Assembly (NCBI GenBank): GCA_947623455.1
Contig: OX392527.1
Location: forward strand, 6,382,001 to 6,446,000
Length of the DNA: 64,000 nt
Reading direction: 5' to 3'
From: Mimachlamys varia
Taxonomy: Eukaryota; Mollusca; Bivalvia; Pectinida; Pectinidae
The notes beneath the pieces were generated by a model that saw nothing but the letters and a program-made list of their open reading frames with translations, ran no database searches and had not been told where the DNA came from. This document shows, piece after piece, positions 1 through 16,257 of the stretch (position 1 is its first letter; the number at the start of each line of letters is the position of its first letter). The position numbers were made by a program, and so were the translations under genes.

Positions 1-3000
1 CAGTTACTGATATACAACATATGATACAGGACAGTTTACTGATATACATCGTATGATACAGGACAGTTACTGATATACAACGTATGATACAGGACAGTTA
101 CTGATGTACATCGTATGATACAGGACAGTTACTGATATACATCGTATGATACAGGACAGTTACTGATATACATCGTATGATACAGGACAGTTACTGATAT
201 ACAACGTATGATACAGGACAGTTACTGATGTACATCGTATGATACAGGACAGTTACTGATATACATCGTATGATACAGGACAGTTACTGATATACATCGT
301 ATGATACAGGACAGTTACTGATATACAACGTATGATACAGGACAGTTTACTGATATACATCGTATGATACAGGACAGTTACTGATGTACAACGTATGATA
401 CAGGACAGTGACTGATATACAACGTATGATACAGGACAGTCACTGATATATATCGTATGATACAGGACAGTTACGGACGTACATCGTATGATACAGGACA
501 GTTACTGATATACAACGTATGATACAGGACAGTTACTGATATACATCGTATGATACAGGACAGTTACTGATATACAACGTATAATACAGGACAGTTACTG
601 ATGTATATCGTATGATACAGGACAGTTACTGATATACATCGTATGATACAGGACAGTTACTGATATACAACGTATGATACAGGACAGTTTACTGATATAC
701 ATCGTATGATACATGACAGTTACTGATATACAACGTATGATACAGGACAGTTTACTGATATACATCGTATGATACAGGACAGTTACTGATATATATCGTA
801 TGATACAGGACAGTTACGGACGTACATCGTATGATACAGGACAGTTTACTGATATACAACGTATGATACAGGACAGTTACTGATACATATCGTATGATAC
901 AGGACAGTTACTGATATACAACGTATGATACAGGACAGTTACTGATATACAACGTATGATACAGGACAGTTACTGATATACAACGTATGATACAGGACAG
1001 TTACTGATATACAACGTATGATACAGGACAGTTTACTGATATACAACGTATAATACAGGACAGTTACTGATATACAACATATGATACAGGACAGTTACTG
1101 ATGTACAACGTATGATACAGGACAGTTTACTGATATACAACGTATAATACAGGACAGTTACTGATATACAACATATGATACAGGACAGTTACTGATATAC
1201 ATCGTATAATACAGGACAGTTACTGATGTACAACGTATGATACAGGACAGTTACTGATATACAACATATGATACAGGACAGTTTACTGATATATATCGTA
1301 TAATACAGGACAGTTACTGATGTACAACGTATGATACAGAACAGTTACTGATATACAACGTATGATACAGGACAATTACTGATGTACATCGTATGATACA
1401 GGACAGTTACTGATGTACAACGTATGATACAGAACAGTTACTGATATACAACGTATGATACAGGACAATTACTGATGTACATCGTATGATACAGGACAGT
1501 TACTGATATACAACGTATGATACAGGACAGTTTACTGATATACATCGTATAATACAGGACAGTTACTGATGTACAACGTATGATACAGAACAGTGACTGA
1601 TATACAACATATGATACAGGACAGTGACTGATATACAACATATGATACAGGACAGTTACTGATATACAACATATGATACAGGACAGTTACTGATATACAT
1701 CGTATAATACAGGACAGTTACTGATGTACAACGTATGATACAGAACAGTGACTGATATACAACGTATGATACAGGACAATTACTGATATACATCGTATGA
1801 TAAAGGACAGTTACTGATGTACAACGTATGATACAGGACAGTTATTGATATATATCGTATGATACAGGACAGTTACTGACGTACATCGTATGATACAGGA
1901 CAGTTACTGACGTACATCGTATGATACAGGACAGTTACGGACGTACATCGTATGATACAGGACAGTTACTGACGTACATCGTATGATACAGGACAGTTAC
2001 GGACGTACATCGTATGATACAGGACAGTTACTGATGTACAACGTATGATACAGGACAGTTACTGATATATATCGTATGATACAGGACAGTTACTGATATA
2101 CATTGTATGATACAGGACAGTTACTGATATACATCGTATTATATAGGACAGTTACTGACGTACATCGTATGATACAGGACAGTTACTGATGTACATCGTA
2201 TGATACATGACAGTTACTGATATACAACGTATGATACCTGACAGTTACTGATATACATCGTATGATACAGAACAGTGACTGATATACATCGTATGATACA
2301 GGACCGTTACTGATATACAACGTATGATACAGAACAGTTTACTGATATACATCGTATGATACAGGACAATTACTGATATACAACGTATGATACAGGACAA
2401 TTACTGAAATACAACGTATGATACAGGACAGTTACGGACGTACATCGTATGATACAGGACAGTTACTGATATACATCGTATGATACAGGACAGTATCTGA
2501 TATACAACGTATGATACAGGACAGTTACTGATATACAACGTATGATACAGGACAGTTACTGATATACATCGTATGATACAGGACAGTTACTGATATACAT
2601 CGTATGATACAGGACAGTTACTGATATACAACGTATGATACAGGACAGTTTACTGATATACAACGTATGATACAGGACAGTTACTGATATACATCGTATG
2701 ATACAGGACAGTTACTGATGTACATCGTATGATACAGGACAGTTACTGATGTACAACGTATGATACAGGACAGTTACTGATATACAACGTATGATACAGG
2801 ACAATTACTGATATACATCGTATGATACAGGACAGTTTACTGATATACATCGTATGATACAGGACAGTTACTGATGTACATCGTATGATACAGGACAGTT
2901 ACTGATATACAAAGTATGATACAGGACAGTTACTGATGTACATTGTATGATACAGGACAGTTACTGATGTACATCGTATGATACAGGACAGTTACTGATA

Positions 3001-6000
3001 TACATCGTATGATACAGGACAGTTACTGATATACATCGTATGATACAGGACAGTTACTGATATACAACGTATGATACAGGACAGTTACTGATGTACAACG
3101 TATGATACAGGACAGTTACTGATATACAACGTATGATACAGGACAGTTACTGATGTACAACATATGATACAGGACAATTTACTGATATACATCGTATGAT
3201 ACAGGACAGTTACTGATGTACAACGTATGATACAGGACAGTCACTGATATACAACGTATGATACAGGACAGTCACTGATATATATCGTATGATACAGGAC
3301 AGTTACGGACGTACATCGTATGATACAGGACAGTTACTGATATACATCGTATGATACAGGACAGTTACTGATGTACAACGTATGATACAGGACAGTGACT
3401 GATATACAACTGATGATACAGGACAGTCACTGATATATATCGTATGATACAGGACAGTTACGGACGTACATCGTATTATACAGGACAGTTACTGATATAC
3501 ATCGTATGATACAGGACAGTTACTGATATACAACGTATGATACAGGACAGTTTACTGATATACATCGTATGATACAGGACAGTTACTGATGTACAACGTA
3601 TGATACAGGACAGTGACTGATATACAACGTATGATACAGGACAGTCACTGATGTACAACGTATGATACAGGACAGTTACTGATATACATCGTATGATACA
3701 GGACAGTGACTGATATACAACGTATGATACAGGACAGTCACTGATATACAACGTATGATACAGGACAGTTTACTGATATACATCGTATGATACAGGACAG
3801 TTACTGATATACAACGTATGATACAGGACAGAACTTACTGACGTACAACGTATGATACAGGACAGTTTACTGATATACAACGTATAATACAGGACAGTTA
3901 CTGATATACAACATATGATACAGGACAGTTACTGATATACAACATATGATACAGGACAGTTACTGATATACATCGTATAATACAGGACAGTTACTGATGT
4001 ACAACGTATGCTACAGGACAGTTACTGATATACAACGTATGATACAGGACAGTTTACTGATATATATCGTATAATACAGGACAGTTACTGATGTACAACG
4101 TATGATACAGAACAGTTACTGATATACAACGTATGATACAGGACAATTACTGATGTACATCGTATGATACAGGACAGTTACTGATGTACAACGTATGATA
4201 CAGGACAGTTACTGATATACATCGTATGATACAGGACAGTTTACTGATATATATCGTATAATACCGGACAGTTACTGATGTACAACGTATGATACAGAAC
4301 AGTTACTGATATACAACGTATGATACAGGACACTTTACTGATATACATCGTATGATACAGGACAGTTACTGATGTACAACGTATGATACAGGACAGTTAT
4401 TGATATATATCGTATGATACAGGACAGTTACTGACCTACATCGTATGATACAGGACAGTTACTGACGTACATCGTATGATACAGGACAGTTACTGATATA
4501 TATCGTATGATACAGGACAGTTACTGATATACATTGTATGATACAGGACAGTTACTGATATACATCGTATTATACAGGAGAGTTACTGACGTACATCGTA
4601 TGATACAGGACAGTTACTGATATACATCGTATGATACAGGACAGTTACGGACGTACATCGTATGATACAGGACAGTTACTGATGTACAACGTATGATACA
4701 GGACAGTTACTGATATACATCGTATGATACAGGACAGTTACTGATATACATTGTATGATACAGGACAGTTACTGATATACATCGTATTATACAGGACAGT
4801 TACTGACGTACATCGTATGATACAGGACAGTTACTGATGTACATCGTATGATACATGACAGTTACTGATATACATCGTATGATACAGGACAGTTACTGAT
4901 ATACATCGTATGATACCTGACAGTTACTGATATACATCGTATGATACAGAACAGTGACTGATATACATCGTATGATACAGGACCGTTACTGATATACAAC
5001 GTATGATACAGGACAGTTACTGATATACAACGTATGATACAGGACAATTACTGAAATACAACGTATGATACAGGAAAGTTACGGACGTACATCGTATGAT
5101 ACAGGACAGTTACTGATATACATCGTATGATACAGGACAGTTACTGATATACAACGTATGATACAGGACAGTTACTGATATACAACGTATGATACAGGAC
5201 AGTTACTGATATACAACGTATGATACAGAACAGTCACTGACGTACATCGTATGATACAGGACAATTACTGATATACAACGTATGATACAGGACAGTTACT
5301 GATGTACAACGTATGATACAGGACAGTGACTGATATACAACGTATGATACAGGACAGTGACTGATATACAACGTATGATACAGGACAGTTACTGATGTAC
5401 ATTGTATGATACAGGACAGTTACTGATGTACATCGTATGATACAGGACAGTTACTGATGTACATCGTATGATACAGGACAGTTACTGATATACAACGTAT
5501 GATACAGGACAGTGACTGATATACAACGTATGATACAGGACAGTTACTGATGTACATTGTATGATACAGGACAGTTACTGATGTACATCGTATGATACAG
5601 GACAGTTACTGATGTACAACGTATGATACAGGACAGTGACTGATATACAACGTATGATACAGGACAGTTACTGATGTACATTGTATGATACAGGACAGTT
5701 ACCAATGTACATCGTATGATACAGGACAGTTACTGATGTACATCGTATGATACAGGACAGTTACTGATATACATCGTATGATACAGGACAGTTACTGATA
5801 TACAACGTATGATACAGGACATTTACTGATATACATCGTATGATACAGGACAGTTACTGATGTACAACGTATGATACAGGACAGTGACTGATATACAACG
5901 TATGATACAGGACAGTTACTGATATACAACGTATGATACAGGACAGTTACTGATGTACATCGTATGATACAGGACAGTTACTGATGTACAACGTATGATA

Positions 6001-9000
6001 CAGGACAGTGACTGATATACAACGTATGATACAGGACAGTTACTGATGTACATTGTTTGATACAGGACAGTTACTGATGTACATCGTATGATACAGGACA
6101 GTTACTGATATACATCGTATGATACCTGACAGTTACTGATATACATCGTATGATACAGAACAGTGACTGATATACATCGTATGATACAGGACCGTTACTG
6201 ATATACAACGTATGATACAGGACAGTTACTGATATACAACGTATGATACAGGACAATTACTGAAATACAACGTATGATACAGGAAAGTTACGGACGTACA
6301 TCGTATGATACAGGACAGTTACTGATATACATCGTATGATACAGGACAGTTACTGATATACAACGTATGATACAGGACAGTTACTGATATACAACGTATG
6401 ATACAGGACAGTGACTGATATACAACGTATGATACAGGACAGTTACTGATGTACATTGTATGATACAGGACAGTTACTGATGTACTTCGTATGATACAGG
6501 ACAGTTACTGATGTACATCGTATGATGCAGGACAGTTACTGATATACAACGTATGATACAGGACAGTTACTGATGTACATCGTATGATACAGGACAGTTA
6601 CTGATATACATCGTATGATACAGGACAGTTACTGATATACAACGTATGATACAGGACAGTTTACTGATATACATCGTATGATACAGGACAGTTACTGATG
6701 TACAACGTATGATACAGGACAGTGACTGATATACAACTTATGATACAGGACAGTCACTGATACATATCGTATGATACAGGACAGTCACTGACGTACATCG
6801 TATGATACAGGACAGTTACTGATATACAACATATGCTACAGGACAGTGATTGATATACAACGTATGATACAGGACAGTCAGTGATATACATCGTATGATA
6901 CAGGACAGTTTACTGATATACAACGTATGATACAGGACAGTTACTGATGTACATCGTATGATACAGGACAGTTACTGATATACATCGTATGATACAGGAC
7001 AGTTACTGATGTACATCGTATGATACAGGACAGTCACTGACGTACATCGTATGATACAGGACAGTTACTGATATACATCGTATGATACAGGACAGTTACT
7101 GACGTACATCGTATGATACAGAACAGTCACTGATATACATCGTATGATACAGGACAGTTACTGATGTACATCGTATGATACAGGACAGTTACTGATATAC
7201 ATCGTATGATACAGGACAGTTACTGACGTACATCGTATGATACAGAACAGTCACTGATATACATCGTATGATACAGGACAGTTTACTGATATACAACGTA
7301 TGATAAAGGACAGTCACTGATATACAACATATGATACAGGACAGTTACTGATATACAACATATGATACAGGACAGTTACTGATATACATCGTATAATACA
7401 GGACAGTTACTGATGTACAACGTATGATACAGGACAGTTACTGATATACAACGTATGATACAGGACAGTTTACTGATATATATCGTATAATACAGGACAG
7501 TTACTGATGTACAACGTATGATACAGAACAGTTACTGATAAACAACGTATGATACAGGACAATTACTGATATACAACGTATGATACAGAACAGTGACTGA
7601 TGTACAACGTATGATACAGAACAGTTACTGATATACATCGTATGATACAGGACAATTACTGATATACAACGTATGATACAGGACAATTACTGATATACAT
7701 CGTATGATACTGGACAATTACTGATATACATCGTATGATACAGGACAGTCACTGACGTACATCGTATGATACAGGACAATTACTGATATACATCGTATGA
7801 TACAGGACAGTTACTGACGTACATCGTATGATACAGAACAGTCACTGATATACATCGTATGATACAGGACAGTTACTGATATACATCGTATGATAAAGGA
7901 CAGTCACTGATATATATCGTATGATACAGGACAGTTACTGATGTACAACGTATGATACAGGACAATTACTGATATACATTGTATGATACAGGACAGTTAC
8001 TGATATACATTGTATGATACAGGACAGTTACTGATATACATCGTATGATACAGGACAGTTACTGATATATATCGTATGATACAGGACAGTTACTGATATA
8101 TATCGTATGATACAGGACAGTTACTGATATACATCGTATGATACAGAACAGTTACTGATATACATCGTATGATACAGGACAGTTACTGATATACATTGTA
8201 TGATACAGGACAGTTACTGATATACATCGTATGATACAGGACAATTACTGATATACCTCGTATGATACAGGACAGTTACTGATATACATCGTATGATACA
8301 GGACAGTTACTGATATACATCGTATGATACAGGACAGTTACTGATATACAACGTATGATACAGGACAGTCACTGACGTACATCGTATGATACAGGACAGT
8401 TACTGATATACATCGTATGATACAGGACAGTTACTGACGTACATCGTATGATACAGAACAGTCACTGATATACAACGTATGATACAGGACAGTCACTGAC
8501 GTACATCGTATGATACAGGACAGTTACTGATATATATCGTATGATACAGGACAGTTACTGATATATATCGTATGATACAGGACAGTTACTGATATACATC
8601 GTATGATACAGAACAGTTACTGATATACATCGTATGATACAGGACAGTTACTGATATACATTGTATGATACAGGACAGTTACTGATATACATCGTATGAT
8701 ACAGGACAATTACTGATATACCTCGTATGATACAGGACAGTTACTGATATACATCGTATGATACAGGACAGTTACTGATATACATCGTATGATACAGGAC
8801 AGTTACTGATGTACATCGTATGATACAGGACAGTCACTGACGTACATCGTATGATACAGGACAGTTACTGATATACAACGTATGATACAGGACAGTTACT
8901 GATGTACATCGTATGATACAGGACAGTTACTGATATACATCGTATGATACAGGACAGTTACTGACGTACATCGTATGATACAGAACAGTCACTGATATAC

Positions 9001-12000
9001 ATCGTATGATACAGGACAGTTTACTGATATACAACGTATGATAAAGGACAGTCACTGATATACAACATATGATACAGGACAGTTACTGATATACAACATA
9101 TGATACAGGACAGTTACTGATATACATCGTATAATACAGGACAGTTACTGATGTACAACGTATGATACAGGACAGTTACTGATATACAACGTATGATACA
9201 GGACAGTTTACTGATATATATCGTATAATACAGGACAGTTACTGATGTACAACGTATGATACAGAACAGTTACTGATAAACAACGTATGATACAGGACAA
9301 TTACTGATATACAACGTATGATACAGAACAGTGACTGATGTACAACGTATGATACAGAACAGTTACTGATATACATCGTATGATACAGGACAATTACTGA
9401 TATACAACGTATGATACAGGACAATTACTGATATACATCGTATGATACTGGACAATTACTGATATTCATCGTATGATACAGGACAGTCACTGACGTACAT
9501 CGTATGATACAGGACAATTACTGATATACATCGTATGATACAGGACAGTTACTGATATACATCGTATGATACAGGACAGTTACTGATATACATCGTATGA
9601 TACAGGACAGTTACTGATATACATCGTATGATAAAGGACAGTCACTGATATATATCGTATGATACAGGACAGTTACTGATATACATTGTATGATACAGGA
9701 CAGTTACTGATATACATCGTATGATACAGGACAGTTACTGATATATATCGTATGATACAGGACAGTTACTGATATATATCGTATGATACAGGACAGTTAC
9801 TGATATACATCGTATGATACAGAACAGTTGCTGATATACATCGTATGATACAGGACAGTTACTGATATACATTGTATGATACAGGACAGTTACTGATATA
9901 CATCGTATGATACAGGACAATTACTGATATACCTCGTATGATACAGGACAGTTACTGATATACATCGTATGATACAGGACAGTTACTGATATACATCGTA
10001 TGATACAGGACAGTTACTGATATACAACGTATGATACAGGACAGTTACTGATGTACATCGTATGATACAGGACAGTTACTGATGTACATCGTATGATACA
10101 GGACAGTTACTGATATACATCGTATGATACAGGACAGTTACTGATATACAACGTATGATACAGGACAGTTACTGACGTACATCGTATGAAACAGAACAGT
10201 CACTGATATACATCGTATGATACAGGACAGTTTACTGATATACAACGTATGATAAAGGACAGTCACTGATATACAACATATGATACAGGACAGTTACTGA
10301 TATACAACATATGATACAGGACAGTTACTGATATACATCGTATAATACAGGACAGTTACTGATGTACAACGTATGATACAGGACAGTTACTGATATACAA
10401 CGTATGATACAGGACAGTTTACTGATATATATCGTATAATACAGGACAGTTACTGATGTACAACGTATGATACAGAACAGTTACTGATATACAACGTATG
10501 ATACAGGACAATTACTGATATACATCGTATGATACAGGACAGTTACTGATGTACAACGTATGATACAGAACAGTTACTGATATACAACGTATGATACAGG
10601 ACAGTTTACTGATATATATCGTATAATACAGGACAGTTACTGATGTACAACGTATGATACAGAACAGTGACTGATATACATCGTATGATACAGGACAATT
10701 ACTGATATACATCGTATGATACAGGACAATTACTGATATACAACGTAAGATACAGAACAGTGACTGATATACATCGTATGATACAGGACAATTACTGATA
10801 TACAACGTATGATACAGGACAATTACTGATATACATCGTATGATACTGGACAATTACTGATATACATCGTATGATACAGGACAGTCACTGACGTACATCG
10901 TATGATACAGAACAGTCACTGATATACATCGTATGATACAGGACAGTTACTGATATACATCGTATGATAAAGGACAGTCACTGATATATATCGTATGATA
11001 CAGGACAGTTACTGATGTACAACGTATGATACAGGACAATTACTGATATACATTGTATGATACAGGACAGTTACTGATATACATTGTATGATACAGGACA
11101 GTTACTGATATACATCGTATGATACAGGACAGTTACTGATATATATCGTATGATACAGGACAGTTACTGATATACATCGTATGATACAGAACAGTTACTG
11201 ATATACATCGTATGATACAGGACAGTTACTGATATACATCGTATGATACAGGACAGTTACTGATATACATCGTATGATACAGGACAATTACTGATATACC
11301 TCGTATGATACAGGACAGTTACTGATATACATCGTATGATACAGGACAGTTACTGATATACATCGTATGATACAGGACAGTTACTGATATACAACGTATG
11401 ATACAGGACAGTTACTGATGTACATCGTATGATACAGGACAGTTACTGATATACATCGTATGATACAGGACAGTTACTGATATACATCGTATGATACAGG
11501 ACAGTTACTGATATACATCGTATGATACAGGACAATTACTGATATACCTCGTATGATACAGGACAGTTACTGATATACATCGTATGATACAGGACAGTTA
11601 CTGATATACATCGTATGATACAGGACAGTTACTGATATACATCGTATGATACAGGACAGTTACTGATATACAACGTATGGTACAGGACAGTTATGGACGT
11701 ACATCGTATGATACACAACAGTTACTGATATACATCGTATGATACAGCACAGTTACTGATGTACAACGTATAATACAGGACAGTTACTGATATACATCGT
11801 ATGATACAGCACAGTTACTGATGTACAACGTATGATACAGGACAGTGACTGATATACAACTTATGATACAGAACATTTTACTGATATACATCGTATGATA
11901 CAGGACAGTTACTGATATGCATCGTATGATACAGGACAGTTACTGATGTACAACGTATGATACAGGACAGTTACTGATATACATCGTATGATACAGAACA

Positions 12001-15000
12001 TTTTACTGATATACATCGTATGATACAGGACAGTGACTGATATACATCGTATGATACAGGACAATTACTGATGTACATCGTATGATACAGGACAGTTACT
12101 AATATACATCGTATGATACAGAACATTTTACTGATATACATCGTATGATACAGGACAGTGACTGATATACATCGTATGATACAGGACAGTTACTGAAATA
12201 CTTCGTATGATACAGAACAGTTACTGATATACAACGTATGATACAGGACAGTTACTGATATACAACGTATGATACAGGACAGTTACTGATATACAACGTA
12301 TGACACAGGACAGTTACTGATATACAACGTATGATACAGGACAGTTACTGATATACAACATATGATACAGGACAGTTTACTGATATACAACGTATAATAC
12401 AGGACAGTTACTGATATACAACATATGATACAGGACAGTTACTGATATACAACGTATAATACAGGACAGTTACTGATATACAACATATGATACAGGACAG
12501 TTACTGATATACAACATATAATACAGGACAGTTACTGATATACAACATATGATACAGGACAGTTACTGATATACAACATATGATACAGGACAGTTTACTG
12601 ATATACAACGTATAATACAGGACAGTTACTGATATACAACATATGATACAGGACAGTTACTGATATACAACATATGATACAGGACAGTTACTGATATACA
12701 TCGTATAATACAGGACAGTTACTGATGTACAACGTATGATACAGGACAGTTACTGATATACAACGTATGATACAGGACAGTTTACTGATATATATCGTAT
12801 AATACAGGACAGTTACTGATGTACAACGTATGATACAGAACAGTTACTGATATACAACGTATGATACAGGACAATTACTGATATACATTGTATGATACAG
12901 GACAGTTACTGATGTACAACGTATGATATAGAACAGTTACTGATATACAACGTATGATACAGGACAATTACTGATATACATTGTATGATACAGGACAGTT
13001 ACTGATGTACATCGTATGATACAGGACAGTTACTGATGTACATCGTATGATACAGGACAGTTACTGATGTACAACGTATGATACAGAACAGTGACTGATA
13101 TACATCGTATGATACAGGACAATTACTGATATACATCGTATGATACAGGACAATTACTGATATACAACGTATGATACAGAACAGTGACTGATATACATCG
13201 TATGATACAGAACAGTGACTGATATACATCGTATGATACAGGACAATTACTGATATACAACGTATGATACAGGACAATTACTGATATACATCGTATGATA
13301 CTGGACAATTACTGATATACATCGTATGATACAGGACAGTCACTGACGTACATCGTATGATACAGGACAATTACTGATATACATCGTATGATACAGGACA
13401 TTTACTGACGTACATCGTATGATACAGAACAGTCACTGATATACATCGTATGATACAGGACAGTTACTGATATACATCGTATGATAAAGGACAGTCACTG
13501 ATATACATTGTATGATACAGGACAGTTTACTGATATACAACGTATGATACAGGACAGTTACTGATGTACAACGTATGATACAGGACAATTACTGATATAC
13601 ATTGTATGATACAGGACAGTTACTGATATACATTGTATGATACAGGACAGTTACTGATATACATCGTATGATACAGAACAGTTACTGATATACATCGTAT
13701 GATACAGGACAGTTACTGATATACATTGTATGATACAGGACAGTTACTGATATACATCGTATGATACAGGACAATTACTGATATACCTCGTATGATACAG
13801 GACAGTTACTGATATACATCGTATGATACAGGACAGTTACTGATATACATCGTATGATACAGGACAGTTACTGATATACAACGTATGATACAGGACAGTT
13901 ACTGATGTACATCGTATGGTACAGGACAGTTATGGACGTACATCGTATGATACAGAACAGTGACTGATATACATCGTATGATACAGCACAGTTACTGATG
14001 TACAACGTATAATACAGGACAGTTACTGATATACATCGTATGATACAGGGCAGTTACTGATGTACAACGTATGGTACAGGACAGTTACTGATATACATCG
14101 TATGATACAGGACAGTTACTGATATGCATCGTATGATACAGGACAGTTACTGATGTACAACGTATGATACTGGACAATTACTGATATACATCGTATGATA
14201 CAGGACAGTTACTAATATACATCGTATGATACAGAACATTTTACTGATATACATCGTATGATACAGGACAGTGACTGATATACATCGTATGATACAGGAC
14301 AGTTACTGAAATACATCGTATGATACAGAACAGTTACTGATATACATCGTATGATACAGGACAGTTACTGATGTACAACGTATGATACTGGACAATTACT
14401 GATATACATCGTATGATACAGCACAGTTACTGATAAACAACGTATGATACTGGACAATTACTGATATACATCGTATGATACAGCACTGTTACTGATATAT
14501 ATCGTATGATACAGGACAGTTACTGATATACAACGTATGATACAGGACAGTTACTGATATGCATCGTATGATACAGGACAGTTACTAATATACATCGTAT
14601 GATACAGGACAATTACTAATATACATCGTATGATACAAGACAGTTACTTATATACATCGCACGATACAGGACAGTTAGTGACGTAACTCTTATGATACAG
14701 GACAGTGACTGACGTACATCGTATGATACAGGACAGTTACTGATATACATCGTATGATACAGGGCAGTTACTGATATACAACGTATGATACAGGACAGTT
14801 ATGGACGTACATCGTATGATACAGGACAATTACTGATATACATTGTATGATACAGGACAGTTACTGATATACAACGTATGATACAGGACAGTTACTGATA
14901 TACAACGTATGATACAGGACAGTTACTGATATACATCGCATGATACAGGACAGTTACTGATATACATCGTATGATACAGGACAGTTACGGACGTACATCG

Positions 15001-15460
15001 TATGATACAGGACAGTTACTGATGTACAACGTATGATACAGGACAGTTACTGATATATATCGTATGATACAGGACAGTTACTGAAATACATCGTATGATA
15101 CAGAACAGTTACTGATATACATCGTAAGATACAGGACAGTTACTGATATACAACGTATGATACTGGACAATTACTGATATACAACGTATGATACAGGACA
15201 ATTACTGATATACATCGTATGATACAGGACAATTACTGATATACAGCGCACGATACAGGACAGTTACTGACGTAACTCGTATGATACAGGACAGTGACTG
15301 ACGTACATCGTATGATACAGGACAGTTACTGATATACATTGTATGATACAGAACAGTGACTGATATACATTGTATGATACAGAACAGTTACTGATATACA
15401 TCGTATGATACAGGACAGTTACTGATATACATTGTATGATACAGAACAGTTTACTGATGT
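1..15460. repeat. Giant 31-bp minisatellite (about 500 copies)
   Basis: The stretch is one head-to-tail array of a 31-bp unit whose core reads CAGTTACTGATATACA followed by TCGTATGATACAGGA. Common variants are ACAACGT/ACATCGT, GATGTAC/GATATAC, GACGTAC and a one-base-longer CAGTTTACTG form. It enters from beyond the left edge and ends at about 15,460. Block repeats occur inside it: the stretch near 7,501-7,686 recurs at 9,239-9,424 (offset 1,738), and 4,862-5,047 recurs at 6,071-6,256 (offset 1,209). Short open frames on the minus strand only reflect 3 x 31 bp = 31 codons and are not genes. By position it is inferred to lie in an intron of NRF-6-like gene A, upstream of the exon at 16,071. Confidence 0.95.
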
Positions 15461-16070
15461 ACGGAACATTGATATTTTGGCGAAGGGTTCCTTGGATGAA
15501 GCCCGTCAAAGTTTGCAAAAAGAAATTACCTTGACTTATATTCAAGGTCACAGGGGTCAAGTCTGTTAAATCCTTCTAACGACTTCTTCAGGATAAGCAA
15601 AAGGCAAAAGATGCGTATTTGGCTGAAAGGTTCCTTGGAAGAAGCCAGACAAAGCTTGTGAAAAGAATTAACCTCAACACATATTCAAGGTCACGGAAGT
15701 CAAATCCAATAAGACCTTTCAGCGACCTCCCCTGATCAACCAAAAGGCCTAAAAGTATGATATGTGGCTGTGGTAGCGTCCTTGGAAGGAGGCATACAGA
15801 TTTTGCGAATGAAAATTACCTTGTCTTACTTTCAGTGTCACAGGGGTCAAATTTGCTTAAATCTTAACTTATTCTTTTGAATGTTTTACTTTTACGCAGA
15901 TTTTAAGCAACTCTTGAGTAGGCTACAATTAAGAGATATTCATACCAGGTGAGCGATGCAGGTCCATTTGGCCTTTTGCTTATTGGATCCTGCATGTTTT
16001 GTTTTGCAATTTTCTTTATCATTTTTGATGCATCATTGAGTCAAATGCGTTTTGTATGTTTTATAAACAG
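15461..16070. other. Intron segment with three diverged ~150-bp repeats
   Basis: No gene is seen. Three diverged copies of a ~145-150-bp unit follow each other, each with a TTCCTTGGA-type block (near 15,488, 15,632 and 15,778), then a TTACCTTGACTTA-like block and a TCAAGGTCACAGGGGTCA-like block. The stretch after about 15,870 is unique. It ends in TTTTATAAACAG, the 3' splice site of the next exon. Confidence 0.6.
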
Positions 16071-16257
16071 GTGATTAACCTGGTGGCCTGGGTATTTATG
16101 GCTGTGTGCGCATGTCTGGTACTGTACGGGATCAACGACCCAGTCAATGGAGAGGAGTGGAGTACTGGTGTGAGCGCCCTCTACAACGCCGTACACCGCT
16201 CAGTCTGGGGCATGTGTGTCTGCTGGGTCATCTTCGCCTGTGTAACAGGCAACGGGG
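16071..16257 (+). CDS. NRF-6-like gene A, third-last exon (acyltransferase-3 membrane domain)
   Basis: This is an internal exon of a nose-resistant-to-fluoxetine (NRF-6)-like protein, a multipass membrane protein of the Acyltransferase 3 family. The open frame after acceptor ATAAACAG reads VINLVAWVFMAVCACLVLYG (a membrane helix), a short polar loop, then SALYNAVHRSVWGMCVCWVI and FACVTGNGG (a second helix). The ALYNA..R..W......VFACVTG.GG pattern is typical of the C-terminal third of the family. The donor is AACGGGG|GTAAGT at 16,258. The exon ends in phase 1 and joins the next exon as Gly-Gly-Ile-Val-Asn with no frame break. The start phase is inferred, because the preceding exon lies left of the 15-kb array. 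The intron that follows repeats this exon's own 5' splice site about 90 times. Confidence 0.93.

Noticed and set aside
1..15460. CRISPR-like regular array
   Set aside because: Units abut without unique spacers and the context is eukaryotic. It is a minisatellite.
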